DNA of 64,000 nt from Streptantibioticus rubrisoli. Its GTDB lineage: Bacteria > Actinomycetota > Actinomycetes > Streptomycetales > Streptomycetaceae. The notes beneath the pieces were generated by a model that was not told the DNA's origin, made no database searches, and worked only from the letters and a program-made list of their open reading frames with translations. Positions 8,966-21,452 of this stretch are shown here, piece by piece (position 1 is the stretch's first letter; each line of letters starts with the position of its first letter). The position numbers and the translations under genes are program-made. The stretch spans positions 1 through 64,000 of the forward strand of contig NZ_JANFNH010000041.1 of assembly GCF_024436055.1 (NCBI RefSeq), written 5' to 3'.

Positions 8966-9814
8966 TCAGTAACGGTAGAAGCCCTGGCCGCTCTTTCGGC
9001 CGATGTCACCAGCGTCAACCATGCGCCGCATCAGCTCCGGCGGGGCGAACTTCTCGTCCTGGGACTCGGTGTAGATGTTGCCGGTGGCGTGCAGCAGGAT
9101 GTCGACACCGGTCAGGTCGGTGGTGGCCAGCGGTCCCATGGCGTGGCCGAACCCGAGCTTGCAGGCGGTGTCGATGTCCTCGGCGGAGGCGACGCCGGAC
9201 TCGTAGAGCTTGACGGCCTCGACCACCAGGGCGGAGATCAGCCGGGTGGTGACGAAGCCCGCGACATCGCGGTTGACGACGATGCAGGTCTTGCCGACCT
9301 CCTCGGCGAAGGCCCGGGCGCGGGCCAGCGTCTCGTCGCTGGTCTTGTAGCCGCGCACCAGTTCACACAGCTGCATCATCGGCACCGGCGAGAAGAAGTG
9401 CGTACCGACCACGCGCTCCGGCCGCTCGGTCACCGCGGCGATCTTGGTGATCGGAATGGCGGAGGTGTTGGAGGCGAGCACCGCCTCCTCGCCCACCAGC
9501 TTGTCGAGGGCGCGGAAGATCTCCTGCTTGACCTCGATCTTCTCGAAGACCGCCTCCACCACGATGTCCGCGTCGGCGGCGGCGTCGAGGTCGGTGGTCG
9601 TGGTGATACGGGCGAGTGCGGCCTCGGCGTCCTCGGCGGCGAGCTTGCCCTTGGTGACGAACTTCTCGTACGACGCCTGGATCCCGCCCTTGCCACGGGC
9701 CAGCGCCTCGTCGGTGACATCGCGCAGGATGACCTCGTAGCCCGCCTGGGCGGATACCTGTGCGATGCCGGAGCCCATCAGACCGGCCCCGATGACGGCG
9801 AGCTTCTTCGCCAC
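8966..9814 (-). CDS. 3-hydroxybutyryl-CoA / 3-hydroxyacyl-CoA dehydrogenase
   Basis: A 282-aa NAD(P)-dependent dehydrogenase that interconverts 3-hydroxyacyl-CoA and 3-oxoacyl-CoA, used in acetoacetyl-CoA reduction or beta-oxidation. The Rossmann motif GAGLMGSGIAQVSAQAGYEV is at the N-terminus. GTHFFSPVPMMQLCELVRG provides the catalytic His-Glu region, and VNRDVAGFVTTRL marks the C-terminal helical domain. The length matches the short single-function Hbd/PaaH type. The start is a GTG at 9814. It sits 81 bp downstream of the TetR gene and may be read with it. Confidence 0.93.
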   Translation of the reverse strand: MAKKLAVIGAGLMGSGIAQVSAQAGYEVILRDVTDEALARGKGGIQASYEKFVTKGKLAAEDAEAALARITTTTDLDAAADADIVVEAVFEKIEVKQEIFRALDKLVGEEAVLASNTSAIPITKIAAVTERPERVVGTHFFSPVPMMQLCELVRGYKTSDETLARARAFAEEVGKTCIVVNRDVAGFVTTRLISALVVEAVKLYESGVASAEDIDTACKLGFGHAMGPLATTDLTGVDILLHATGNIYTESQDEKFAPPELMRRMVDAGDIGRKSGQGFYRY

Positions 9815-9895
9815 GACACACCCCTCTATTTGACGTCTTTGGGCGGACCTTAACGCCCGTTCACCACTGCGCGCAGTATGAAGAGGCTCGCGTCA

Positions 9896-10537
9896 CTATG
9901 TGTTCTTCACCGCATAGTTGAGGACCCGCTCGCCCAGCAGGTCCTCCATCTCGTCCAGCAGGGCGAGCGCCTCCCGGGAGACCTCGGCGGGCTTGCGGCC
10001 CGCCACCATCTGGCGGCCGACGTATGCCATCAAGGTGGCCTGCAGCCAGGCCAGTTGGGAGCCGACGAGGAGCGGCAGCGGATCCCCGGCATCGGCCGCC
10101 GTCTCCTCGCGCAGGGCCCGCTCGGCGGCTTCGATGACCTCCTGTTGCAGGTACCACAGGCGCGCCTTGAGGGCGTGCGAGCCCTCGATGACGCGCATGA
10201 AGCGGTCATATCCGTCGAACAGCCCGACCGACGGCGACACTTCCTCCACCTGTCCGCGCAGTTCGCGCAGTACGGCCGCGGCGGCCGACTCCCCCCTGTC
10301 GCGGCCCCGCACATACCGGGGGAGACGGTCGATGACGCCCTTGCTCCGGTCGAAGAAGAGGTCCTCCTTCGCGGGGAAGTAGTTGTAGACGGTGTTGACG
10401 GAGACATCGGCCGCGGCGGCGATCTCCGCGATGGTCACCGCGTCGAACCCGCGCTCCAGGAACAGCCCGGTCGCGATGTCCGAGATGTTCTGCCGGGTCT
10501 GCCGCTTCTTCCGCTCCCTGAGCCCCTCTTCCGCCAT
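9896..10537 (-). CDS. TetR-family transcriptional regulator
   Basis: A 213-aa regulator with an N-terminal helix-turn-helix (RQNISDIATGLFLERGFDAV...VSVNTVYNYFPAKEDLF at about 15-55) and a helical ligand-binding domain. It is divergent from the exporter gene pair at 10617-12164. The 79-bp gap holds a long perfect inverted repeat, so it most likely represses the exporter and itself and is relieved by an exported compound. The ligand cannot be predicted. Confidence 0.93.
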   Translation of the reverse strand: MAEEGLRERKKRQTRQNISDIATGLFLERGFDAVTIAEIAAAADVSVNTVYNYFPAKEDLFFDRSKGVIDRLPRYVRGRDRGESAAAAVLRELRGQVEEVSPSVGLFDGYDRFMRVIEGSHALKARLWYLQQEVIEAAERALREETAADAGDPLPLLVGSQLAWLQATLMAYVGRQMVAGRKPAEVSREALALLDEMEDLLGERVLNYAVKNT

Positions 10538-10564
10538 GCACCCATCCTAGCTTCGCTGACCTCT

Positions 10565-10595
10565 CTTAAATTTTGGAGCCGTTGCAAAATTTAAG
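10565..10595. promoter_or_regulatory. 31-bp inverted repeat, probable TetR operator
   Basis: CTTAAATTTTG at 10565-10575 and CAAAATTTAAG at 10585-10595 are perfect inverted 11-bp arms around a 9-bp spacer. The site is strikingly A/T-rich for this genome and lies midway between the divergent TetR gene and the exporter ATPase gene. Size and symmetry fit binding by one or two TetR dimers. Confidence 0.75.
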
Positions 10596-10616
10596 CGTCC
10601 CTGGTTTTCTTGCACC

Positions 10617-11399
10617 ATGGCAGTCATCAGCACGGCCGGGCTCGCCCGGACCTTCGACACCAAACGCGGCCCGGTCCACGCGGTACGCGGCATCGACCTC
10701 ACCGTGGAAGCGGGCGAGATCCTCGGCTTCCTCGGCCCCAACGGCGCCGGGAAGACCACCACCTTGCGGATGCTCACCACGCTGCTCGCACCGACCGGCG
10801 GAGCCGCCACCGTGGCGGGCTGCGACCTGCTCCGCGACCCGGTCGGGGTGCGGCGGCAGACCGGGTACGTCGCCCAGTCCGGCGGCGTCGACCCGAGCAT
10901 CCGCGTACGGGAGGAACTGGTCACCCAGGGGCGGCTCTACCGGCTGTCCAAGGCCGAAGCCGAGGCGCGCGCCGAGGAGTTGGCCCACGAGCTGAACTTG
11001 ACCGGACTCCTGGAGCGCAAGTGCGCGGCGCTGTCCGGCGGGCAGCGGCGGCGGTTGGACATCGCCATGGGCCTCACCCACCGGCCCGCGGTGCTCTTCC
11101 TGGACGAGCCGACCACCGGACTCGACCCGGGCAGCCGCTCCGACCTGTGGGACCTGGTCCGGCGGATCCGCGCGCAGTGGGGCACCACCGTCTTCCTCAC
11201 CACGCACTACCTGGACGAGGCCGACGCGCTCTCCGACCGCCTGGTCGTCGTCGACCAGGGCCGGGTCGTCGCGGAGGGCACCCCGACCGCCCTCAAGACG
11301 CGGTACGCGGGCTCACCCGACGCGAGCTTGCAGGACACCTTCCTCGCCATCACCGGGCGCGGGGTCGCGCCGCAGGACACTACCCCCATCGCCGTCTAG
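10617..11399 (+). CDS. ABC exporter ATP-binding protein, DrrA-like
   Basis: A 260-aa ATPase of the daunorubicin-resistance (DrrA) type that pairs with the permease encoded 10 bp downstream. It has Walker A GPNGAGKTTTLRML, signature LSGGQRRRLDIAMGL, Walker B VLFLDEPTTGLDPGSR and the H-loop TTHYLDEAD. It lacks the long DrrA-specific C-terminal domain and ends soon after the TFLAITGRG segment. It is divergent from the TetR gene. Efflux of a lipophilic compound is likely by family; the substrate is unknown. Confidence 0.93.
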   Translation: MAVISTAGLARTFDTKRGPVHAVRGIDLTVEAGEILGFLGPNGAGKTTTLRMLTTLLAPTGGAATVAGCDLLRDPVGVRRQTGYVAQSGGVDPSIRVREELVTQGRLYRLSKAEAEARAEELAHELNLTGLLERKCAALSGGQRRRLDIAMGLTHRPAVLFLDEPTTGLDPGSRSDLWDLVRRIRAQWGTTVFLTTHYLDEADALSDRLVVVDQGRVVAEGTPTALKTRYAGSPDASLQDTFLAITGRGVAPQDTTPIAV

Positions 11400-11408
11400 G
11401 AGCCCACG

Positions 11409-12164
11409 TTGACCACTCTCGTCTCCGACACCGCGCTGGTCTTCGGGCGCTACGCGCGGCAGACGCTGCGCTCGAAGATGCAGATCTTCTTCGGCGCCCT
11501 GATGCCGGTGCTCTATCTGTTGTTCTACGGACCGCTTCTGACCGCTATGCCGCTTGCCTCCCGCGGCAGCTCCTGGCAGGTACTGGTGCCCGGGCTGCTG
11601 CTCCAACTCGGGCTGTTCGGCGCCGCGTTCTGCGGTTTCGCCATCATCATCGAGAAGCAGCACGGCGTCGTGGAGCGGATGCGGGTCACCCCGGTCAGCA
11701 GGCTCGCGCTGCTGCTGGGCAGGGTGCTGCGGGACGCGGCGCTGTTCGTCTTCCAGGCCGTGCTGGTGATCCTCGTCGCGCTGGCCATGGGGCTGCGCGC
11801 ACCGCTGCCCGGCATCCTGATCGGCTTCGGGTTCGTCGCCGCGATGACGGTCTCGCTCGCCTCGCTGTCGTACGCGCTGGCGCTGCGGGTGTCCACCCCG
11901 CAGTCGTTCGGCCCGCTGGTCAACGCGGTCAACATGCCCGCGATGCTGCTGTCCGGCCTGATGCTGCCGATGTCCCTCGCGCCCGGCTGGTTGAACGTGC
12001 TCTCGCACTTCATGCCGTTCCGCTACCTGGTCGACGCGGTCCGCGCCGCCTTCGTCGGCGACTACGGCGGCACGGCGATGCTGTACGGGGTCCTGGTGAC
12101 GGCAGCGTTGCTGCTGGCCTCCGTGGCCACGGGGACGCGCCTGTTCCGCCGAGCGGGGGCGTAG
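11409..12164 (+). CDS. ABC-2 exporter permease, DrrB-like
   Basis: A 251-aa membrane protein with about six transmembrane helices, the partner of the DrrA-like ATPase. The segment FAIIIEKQHGVVERMRVTPVSR is the cytoplasmic loop characteristic of DrrB-type ABC-2 permeases, and a P-x-x-x-L-P region (SGLMLPMSLAP) precedes the last helices. The start is a TTG at 11409 preceded by AGGAGCC, which overlaps the end of the ATPase gene. Its stop lies 2 bp from the stop of the convergent Uma2 gene. Confidence 0.92.
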   Translation: MTTLVSDTALVFGRYARQTLRSKMQIFFGALMPVLYLLFYGPLLTAMPLASRGSSWQVLVPGLLLQLGLFGAAFCGFAIIIEKQHGVVERMRVTPVSRLALLLGRVLRDAALFVFQAVLVILVALAMGLRAPLPGILIGFGFVAAMTVSLASLSYALALRVSTPQSFGPLVNAVNMPAMLLSGLMLPMSLAPGWLNVLSHFMPFRYLVDAVRAAFVGDYGGTAMLYGVLVTAALLLASVATGTRLFRRAGA

Positions 12165-12166
12165 GG

Positions 12167-12724
12167 CTAGCGCGGGGGGTAGAGCTTGAAGGCCGAGGTG
12201 TCGAGCACGAAGTCAAAGGGCGCGGGAAGCGGGATGGGCTCGCCGAACTGGCTTTGGTGGATGGTCCGGTAGGTGCCGCCACGGGGTTCGGAGTGGAGTT
12301 CGCAGGAGCCGTCGTTGGGGTCGATCAGCAGGTAGAGCGGAATGTCACTGGCGGCGTACCACAGGCGCTTCTTGAAGTAGTCGGGACCCTTGTCGGTCGA
12401 CACGATCTCGACGACCAGTTCCACACGGTCGGCGGGCAGGGGATTGGCGTTGTCGTCGGCCTTCCCCATGGCGGTGACCACCACGTCCGGTTTGGGCTCG
12501 AAGCCGGGTCGCGGCGACATGAGCGCCTGCTCGGTCATGGACCACCAGCCGCGCGTGACGAACGCGGCCGTCACGTGGGACTGGATGAAGTTGTGAATCG
12601 GAGGCGCCGATGCCTGCATCACGATGTTCCCGTCGATGAGCTCGATCTTGTAGCCGTCGAGCTCGGGAATCTTCTCCAGCAGGCGTACCACGTCGTGGGT
12701 GCTGCCCAGTTCCATCACCGTCAT
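12167..12724 (-). CDS. Uma2-family (DUF820) putative endonuclease
   Basis: A 185-aa protein of the Uma2 family, a restriction-endonuclease-like fold with PD-(D/E)XK residues. Visible core elements are the strand YKIELIDGNIVM, the segment KPDVVVTA supplying the Asp, and ELVVEIVS followed by the helix of YFKKRLWYA. The in vivo substrate of this very common actinobacterial family is unknown. The ATG at 12724 has a strong GGAGG ribosome-binding site; upstream in-frame codons lack one. Confidence 0.85.
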   Translation of the reverse strand: MTVMELGSTHDVVRLLEKIPELDGYKIELIDGNIVMQASAPPIHNFIQSHVTAAFVTRGWWSMTEQALMSPRPGFEPKPDVVVTAMGKADDNANPLPADRVELVVEIVSTDKGPDYFKKRLWYAASDIPLYLLIDPNDGSCELHSEPRGGTYRTIHQSQFGEPIPLPAPFDFVLDTSAFKLYPPR

Positions 12725-12791
12725 GGCACCTCCTCGCCTCCCCATCGTAGCCACGGCCCCTCAGCCCGAGGCTGACAGATAGCCTGACCCC

Positions 12792-13364
12792 ATGGTTCAC
12801 CTCACGCGTATCTACACCCGGACGGGTGATGACGGCAGCACCGCCCTCGGGGACATGAGCCGGGCGCCCAAGACCGACCCGCGGATCGCGGCGTACGCCG
12901 ACGCCAACGAGGCGAACGCCGCGATCGGCGTGGCGATCGCGCTCGGCGCACTGCCGGACGAGGTCACCAAGGTCCTGGTCCGGGTGCAGAACGATCTGTT
13001 CGACGTGGGCGCGGACCTCGCGACCCCGGTCGTGGAGAACCCCAAGTACCCGCCGTTGCGCGTCGAACAGGGTTACATCGACAAGTTGGAGGCGGACTGC
13101 GACCGCTTCCTCGCCGACCTGGAGAAGCTCCGCAGCTTCATCCTCCCCGGCGGCACCCCGGGCGCCGCCCTGCTCCACCAGGCCTGCACAATCGTGCGCC
13201 GCGCCGAACGCACCACCTGGGCCGCACTGGAGTCACACGGCGAAACGATGAACCCGCTGACGGCGAAGTACCTCAACCGCCTCTCGGACCTGCTGTTCAT
13301 CCTGGCCCGCACCGCGAACAAGGAACGTGGCGACGTGTTGTGGGTTCCAGGCGAGAACCGCTGA
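12792..13364 (+). CDS. cob(I)alamin adenosyltransferase, PduO type
   Basis: A 190-aa ATP:cob(I)alamin adenosyltransferase that makes adenosylcobalamin from cobalamin and ATP. The N-terminal TRTGDDGSTALGD is the PduO-type nucleotide-binding loop, and the C-terminal helices include FILPGGTPGAALLHQACTIVRRAER and LNRLSDLLFILAR, both family hallmarks. It is divergent from the Uma2 gene with 67 bp between them. No cobalamin riboswitch is visible upstream. Confidence 0.93.
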   Translation: MVHLTRIYTRTGDDGSTALGDMSRAPKTDPRIAAYADANEANAAIGVAIALGALPDEVTKVLVRVQNDLFDVGADLATPVVENPKYPPLRVEQGYIDKLEADCDRFLADLEKLRSFILPGGTPGAALLHQACTIVRRAERTTWAALESHGETMNPLTAKYLNRLSDLLFILARTANKERGDVLWVPGENR

Positions 13365-13391
13365 GCGCTCCGCTGGCAGTGCGGGGAATGT

Positions 13392-13480
13392 GCCGTCGCT
13401 CATCTGCGGAATCATCGTGGCTGGTCGCGCCCACGCGACGGTGCCGCACATGAACACAGCCCCGCGCCCCTTCGGGGCGC
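13392..13480 (+). repeat. dispersed intergenic hairpin repeat, copy A
   Basis: This 89-bp segment matches the one at 59916-60004 over its full length. The last 64 bp (from GTGGCTGGTCGCGCCC) differ at only three positions, and the first 25 bp are more divergent. It ends in the hairpin GCGCCCCTTCGGGGCGC. Both copies lie just past the 3' end of a leftward gene, so they may act as terminators. Repeats of this kind are common between Streptomyces genes (from memory). Confidence 0.8.
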
Positions 13481-13510
13481 TGCCGACCGTGGCTGACTTC
13501 GCCCGGTCTA

Positions 13511-13957
13511 TCAGGCCACGTTGACCCGCTGGCCCGGAGGCGCGGCCTCCAGCCAGGCCAGGAAGCCCGTGAGGGCGTCCTCGCTCATCGCGAGTTCGAG
13601 GCGCGCGCCTCGATGCGTACAGACCAGCACCACCGCGTCGGAGAGCAGCGCCAGCTCCTCCTCGCCCTGCGGGGTGCGTCGCTGGATGACCTCGATCGCG
13701 GAGCGTTCCAGAACGCGACGCGGCCGCGGGGCGTAGGAGAAGACCCGGAACCACTCGACCCGGTCACCGCTGTACCGGGCCACGCCGTACACCCAGCCCT
13801 TGCCGGTCGGCTCGACGGCCGTCTCCTCGGCGGCCCGCAGACTGCAGTCGAAGGTGCCGCCCGGCCGCTGGATCAGCCTGCGGCGAAGTCCGAAGACGAA
13901 AAGGCCGACCGCGGCCACCGCGACGGCCAGTCCGAACAACTGCAAGGCGAGGACCAC
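13511..13957 (-). CDS. DUF2550 membrane-anchored protein
   Basis: A 148-aa protein with one N-terminal transmembrane helix (LFGLAVAVAAVGLFVFGLR), a basic patch RRRLIQRPGG, and a conserved domain containing GWVYGVARYSGDRVEWFRVFS. This matches the DUF2550 family, which follows the atp operon in many actinobacteria. It would sit in the cell membrane with its domain inside. Its function is unknown. It is read in the atp direction, but a strong terminator separates it from atpC, so it probably has its own promoter. Confidence 0.88.
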   Translation of the reverse strand: MVLALQLFGLAVAVAAVGLFVFGLRRRLIQRPGGTFDCSLRAAEETAVEPTGKGWVYGVARYSGDRVEWFRVFSYAPRPRRVLERSAIEVIQRRTPQGEEELALLSDAVVLVCTHRGARLELAMSEDALTGFLAWLEAAPPGQRVNVA

Positions 13958-14026
13958 GCTGACTGACCTCCTCGCCTTCAGGTCCGGGGTGCCCGGACAC
14001 CTTTACAGACTGTTCCTACTGCGGCG

Positions 14027-14061
14027 GGGCCGCGGACCCCCGGTTCGGCGGTCCGCGGCCC
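14027..14061 (-). terminator. terminator of the atp operon
   Basis: GGGCCGCGGACC at 14027-14038 and GGTCCGCGGCCC at 14050-14061 form a perfect 12-bp stem with an 11-nt loop, 10 bp past the atpC stop codon. The position fits the end of the nine-gene operon. Confidence 0.75.
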
Positions 14062-14071
14062 AGCTCGCGTT

Positions 14072-14443
14072 TCAGTACGTGCCGGTGGCGACACGCAGTC
14101 GCGCCGCGGCCTTGAGTTCAGCCTGCGCGTCCGCGTCCGCCTTGGCGACCTCAAGCTCACGCTCGGCGCGCTCGACGTCGATCTCCTCCGCGAGCTCGGC
14201 GATCTCCGCGAGAATCGAGAGCTTGTTGTCCGCGAACGAGATGAACCCACCGTGCACCAGCGCGACGACCGGGCCGTCGGCGGTGCGGATGGTCACCGGA
14301 CCGAACTCCAACACACTGAGCAGCGGCTGGTGGCCCGGCATGATGCCTACGTCGCCCGACACCGTGCGCGCGACGACGATGGTGGCCTCACCGGTCCAGA
14401 CCTTGCGGTCGGCGGCGACCAGCTCGACGTGCAGCTCGGCCAA
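14072..14443 (-). CDS. atpC: ATP synthase F1 epsilon subunit
   Basis: A 123-aa epsilon subunit of the F1 sector, which couples rotation of gamma to catalysis and can inhibit ATP hydrolysis. It shows the N-terminal beta-barrel (LHVELVAADRKVWTGEA, GIMPGHQPLLSVLEFGPV) and a C-terminal helical hairpin rich in Glu/Ala. The TTG at 14443 is chosen because GAGGAG precedes it and the family begins at AELHVE; the only upstream ATG would add seven non-conserved residues. It is the last gene of the operon, 118 bp after atpD. Confidence 0.95.
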   Translation of the reverse strand: MAELHVELVAADRKVWTGEATIVVARTVSGDVGIMPGHQPLLSVLEFGPVTIRTADGPVVALVHGGFISFADNKLSILAEIAELAEEIDVERAERELEVAKADADAQAELKAAARLRVATGTY

Positions 14444-14561
14444 GATGGCTCCTCGGGTCTCCACCCACCGCTGCCGGCAGGTGTTGGGTCACAGGATAAC
14501 GGGGTGCGAGACGGGGGGCGGGACCAGCCCGCCCCCCATCACACGTGCGAAGCGTCAGGCG

Positions 14562-16936
<2,375 letters not shown>

Positions 16937-16938
16937 GC

Positions 16939-18510
16939 TCAGCCCTCACCCAGCAGCTTGCCGTCCGAGGTCTCGAACTGCTTCTTGAAGGTGTCGACCG
17001 CCTCGGAGATCGCCTCGATGGTCGCGTCGGACATCTTGCCGCCCTCGCGGATGCTGTTGAGCAGCTCCTTCTTCTCGCGCTCCATCCAGTCCAGCAGCTC
17101 ACGCTCGAAGCGGCGGATGTCCTCGACGGGCACGTCGTCCAGCTTGCCGTTGGTGCCGGCCCAGATGGAGACGACCTGCTCCTCGACCGCGTACGGCGCG
17201 TACTGGCCCTGCTTGAGCAGCTCGACCATGCGCTTGCCGCGCTCCAGCGACGCCTTGGAGGCCGCGTCCAGGTCGGAACCGAAGGCGGCGAACGCCTCCA
17301 GCTCGCGGTACTGGGCGAGGTCGACCCGCAGGCGGCCGGAGACCTGGCGCATCGCCTTGTGCTGCGCGGAGCCACCGACACGGGAGACCGAGATACCCAC
17401 GTTCAGCGCCGGGCGCTGGCCCGCGTTGAACAGGTCGGACTCCAGGAAGCACTGGCCGTCGGTGATGGAGATGACGTTGGTCGGGATGAACGCCGACACG
17501 TCGTTGGCCTTGGTCTCCACGATCGGCAGGCCCGTCATGGAACCCGCGCCCATGTCGTCGGAGAGCTTGGCGCAGCGCTCCAGCAGCCGCGAGTGCAGGT
17601 AGAAGACGTCACCCGGGTAGGCCTCACGGCCCGGCGGGCGGCGCAGCAGCAGGGAGACCGCGCGGTAGGCGTCGGCCTGCTTGGACAGGTCGTCGAAGAC
17701 GATCAGGACGTGCTTGCCCTGGTACATCCAGTGCTGGCCGATGGCCGAACCGGTGTACGGCGCAAGGTACTTGAAGCCCGCCGGGTCGGACGCCGGGGCG
17801 GCGACGATGGTGGTGAACTCCAGGCAGCCCGCCTCCTCCAGCGCGCCGCGCACGGACGCGATGGTGGAGCCCTTCTGGCCGATGGCGACGTAGATGCAGC
17901 GGACCTGCTTGTTCGGGTCGCCGGAGCGCCAGTTGTCGCGCTGGTTGATGATCGTGTCGACGGCGAGCGCGGTCTTGCCGGTCTGCCGGTCGCCGATGAT
18001 CAGCTGACGCTGACCGCGGCCGATCGGGGTCATCGCGTCGACGGCCTTCAGACCGGTCTGCATCGGCTCGTGCACCGACTTGCGCTGCATGACCGTGGGG
18101 GCCTGCAGTTCGAGGGCGCGGCGGCCGTCCGTCTCGATCTCGCCGAGGCCGTCGATCGGGTTGCCCAGGGGGTCGACAACGCGGCCGAGGTAGCCCTCGC
18201 CCACCGGTACGGACAGCACCTCGCCGGTGCGGCGAACGGTCTGCCCCTGCTCGATGCCGCTGAACTCACCGAGGATGACGGCACCGATCTCCCGCTCCTC
18301 GAGGTTGAGGGCGAGGCCGAGGGTGCCGTCCTCGAACTTCAGCAGCTCGTTCGCCATGGCCGAGGGCAGGCCCTCGACGTGCGCGATGCCGTCACCGGCA
18401 TCGCTGACCGTACCGACCTCCTCGCGCGAGGCCGCGTCCGGCTTGTACGCCTGGACGAAGTCCTCCAGCGCGCTCCGGATCTCCTCCGGCCGGATCGTGA
18501 GCTCCGCCAT
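16939..18510 (-). CDS. atpA: ATP synthase F1 alpha subunit
   Basis: The 523-aa non-catalytic nucleotide-binding subunit of F1. Walker A is [15 protein letters not shown], and the arginine finger lies in the [12 protein letters not shown] segment. The ribosome-binding site AGGAGAGCAGG is present upstream of the ATG. It is separated from atpH by a 114-bp gap that contains two hairpins. Confidence 0.99.
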   Translation of the reverse strand: MAELTIRPEEIRSALEDFVQAYKPDAASREEVGTVSDAGDGIAHVEGLPSAMANELLKFEDGTLGLALNLEEREIGAVILGEFSGIEQGQTVRRTGEVLSVPVGEGYLGRVVDPLGNPIDGLGEIETDGRRALELQAPTVMQRKSVHEPMQTGLKAVDAMTPIGRGQRQLIIGDRQTGKTALAVDTIINQRDNWRSGDPNKQVRCIYVAIGQKGSTIASVRGALEEAGCLEFTTIVAAPASDPAGFKYLAPYTGSAIGQHWMYQGKHVLIVFDDLSKQADAYRAVSLLLRRPPGREAYPGDVFYLHSRLLERCAKLSDDMGAGSMTGLPIVETKANDVSAFIPTNVISITDGQCFLESDLFNAGQRPALNVGISVSRVGGSAQHKAMRQVSGRLRVDLAQYRELEAFAAFGSDLDAASKASLERGKRMVELLKQGQYAPYAVEEQVVSIWAGTNGKLDDVPVEDIRRFERELLDWMEREKKELLNSIREGGKMSDATIEAISEAVDTFKKQFETSDGKLLGEG

Positions 18511-18591
18511 CTGGGTTCCCTGCTCTCCTTGTTGGGCCCTAAGTATCTTTACGGCCCAACTCGGGCCGCTTCAGTGCTAAGCGTGTTCTTC

Positions 18592-18611
18592 GGGGGCTGT
18601 CGCCAGCCCCC
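18592..18611 (-). promoter_or_regulatory. intercistronic hairpin between atpH and atpA
   Basis: GGGGGCTG at 18592-18599 and CAGCCCCC at 18604-18611 form a perfect 8-bp stem with a 4-nt loop, 13 bp past the atpH stop. A second weaker stem (GGGCC...GGCCC) lies nearer atpA. All other gaps from atpE to atpD are small or are overlaps, so this 114-bp gap stands out. It may affect mRNA processing or stability and so F1 stoichiometry. Confidence 0.5.
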
Positions 18612-18624
18612 CATCGGTGGCTGG

Positions 18625-19440
18625 TCAGCCGGTCAGCCGCCGGGTCGCCTCTTCGAGGCGGCTGGCGACCGTGCCGTCGATGACCTCGTCGCCGACCCGC
18701 ACGCTGATCCCGCCGAGGACCTCGGGGTCCACGTCCAGGTTCAGGTGCACCTGGCGGCCGTACAGCTTGGCCAGCGCCGCACCGAGACGCTGCTTTTGCT
18801 GGTCGGACAGCGGCACCGCCGACGTGACCACCGCGACCAGCCGACCGCGACGCTCCGCTGCCAGCTTGGAGAGGGCGTCGAGCCCTGCTTCCAGGCTACG
18901 GCCCCGCGGAAGTGCCACAAGACGCGCGACCAGACGGACGGTGACGTCGTGCGCCCGGCCGCCCAGCAGCGTGGTGATCAACTCCGCCTTGGCCGAGCCG
19001 CTGGTCGCGCCGTCGGTCAGTGCGGCGCGCAGCTCGGTGGACGAACCGACGATCCGCGCGGTGCGGAACAGCTCGTCCTCCACGTCGTCCAGCGCACCGG
19101 AGCGCTGGGCGCCGATGAGCTCCGCGGTGTCCGAAAGGTTCTCGACCGCGTCGACCAGGTCGCGCGACGCCGACCAGCGCGACCGGACCATGCCCGCGAC
19201 CAGGTCGACGGCCTCGCCGCCGACCTGCCCGGCCAGCAGTCGCCGGACCAGTTCCGCCTTCTCCTCGCCGCCCTGTGCGGGGTCGGTGAGGAGTCGGCGC
19301 AGCGACACCTCTCGGTCGAGCAGTGCCGTTACGGCAGCCAGTTCCTCGGCGAGCTGCGCCGCGTCGACGGAGGTGTTGTCCGTCAGCGCGTCGAGCCGCT
19401 CGCGTGCGGCGGCCAGTGCCTCGCGGCTCGCTCCATTCAT
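18625..19440 (-). CDS. atpH: ATP synthase delta subunit
   Basis: The 271-aa delta subunit, which links F1 to the b-subunit stator. It is longer than the about 180-residue E. coli protein, as is normal in actinobacteria. The conserved C-terminal part VHLNLDVDPEVLGGISVRVGDEVIDGTVASRLE is clear. The ATG overlaps the atpF stop codon by 4 bp. Confidence 0.97.
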   Translation of the reverse strand: MNGASREALAAARERLDALTDNTSVDAAQLAEELAAVTALLDREVSLRRLLTDPAQGGEEKAELVRRLLAGQVGGEAVDLVAGMVRSRWSASRDLVDAVENLSDTAELIGAQRSGALDDVEDELFRTARIVGSSTELRAALTDGATSGSAKAELITTLLGGRAHDVTVRLVARLVALPRGRSLEAGLDALSKLAAERRGRLVAVVTSAVPLSDQQKQRLGAALAKLYGRQVHLNLDVDPEVLGGISVRVGDEVIDGTVASRLEEATRRLTG

Positions 19441-19976
19441 CGCGTGGCCTCGGCCTTCTCCTCAAGCTCGTCAAGGAAGCGGTCGATGACACGGCTCTGC
19501 CGGGCGTGCTCTTCGAGCGACTCGCCGACCAGCTTGGCGGCCAGTTCGGTGGCGAGCTTGCCCACGTCCTGGCGCAGTGCGAGGGCGGCCTGCTTGCGGT
19601 CGGCCTCGATCTGGGCGTGGCCCGCGGCGATGATCTCCTCGCGCTGGCGCTGGCCTTCGCTGCGCATCTCGGCGATGAGCGCGGCACCCTGCTCCTGTGC
19701 CTCCTGGCGCAGGCGGTTGGCCTCGTGGCGAGCCTCGGCGAGCTGCTGGCGGTACTGCTCCAGCGTCGCTTCGGCCTCGGCCTGGGCGGCCTCGGCCTTC
19801 TCCATGCCGCCTTCGATGGCCTCGTGCCGCTGCTCCAGCACCTTGTTGATGCGCGGCAGCAGCACCTTGCCGAGGAAGCCGAAGACGATGAAGAAGGCGA
19901 CCAGGCCGATGACCAGCTCCGGCAGCGGCGGAACGAGCGGATTCTCCGCCTCCGCAGCAATCTGAAGGAGAGTCAC
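19437..19976 (-). CDS. atpF: ATP synthase F0 b subunit
   Basis: The 179-aa stator subunit: one N-terminal transmembrane helix (LPELVIGLVAFFIVFGFLG), then a long charged coiled coil rich in Ala, Glu, Arg and Gln that reaches to delta. It is 41 bp downstream of atpE and overlaps atpH by 4 bp. Confidence 0.98.
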   Translation of the reverse strand: MTLLQIAAEAENPLVPPLPELVIGLVAFFIVFGFLGKVLLPRINKVLEQRHEAIEGGMEKAEAAQAEAEATLEQYRQQLAEARHEANRLRQEAQEQGAALIAEMRSEGQRQREEIIAAGHAQIEADRKQAALALRQDVGKLATELAAKLVGESLEEHARQSRVIDRFLDELEEKAEATR

Positions 19977-20017
19977 ATCGGGACCTTTCGTCGGTTAAGG
20001 GCTGTCGATCGGCTCGG

Positions 20018-21179
<1,162 letters not shown>

Positions 21180-21452
21180 GGGCTCCTTCGGCGGCTTGAC
21201 GCATGGTTACGGCAACCTCGGTGTGTCGGCGTGACGCGTGGCCACGGTGCGGCACTGGACTGGTCTCACTGATCAGGGGGTGGGACCGCAGCGGGCCAAG
21301 AGGACCGGCGGTCAGCGGCAGCGGGGGCCGTCGCACCGGGTGGTGGCGCGACGCAGCCCGGATCCGCACGTCCGCGTGCTGGCACGGACCATAGCAGGAC
21401 GTGAGGAACAGATAAGAACGGGGGATCACCGTACGGAAGCGGCTCACCATGA

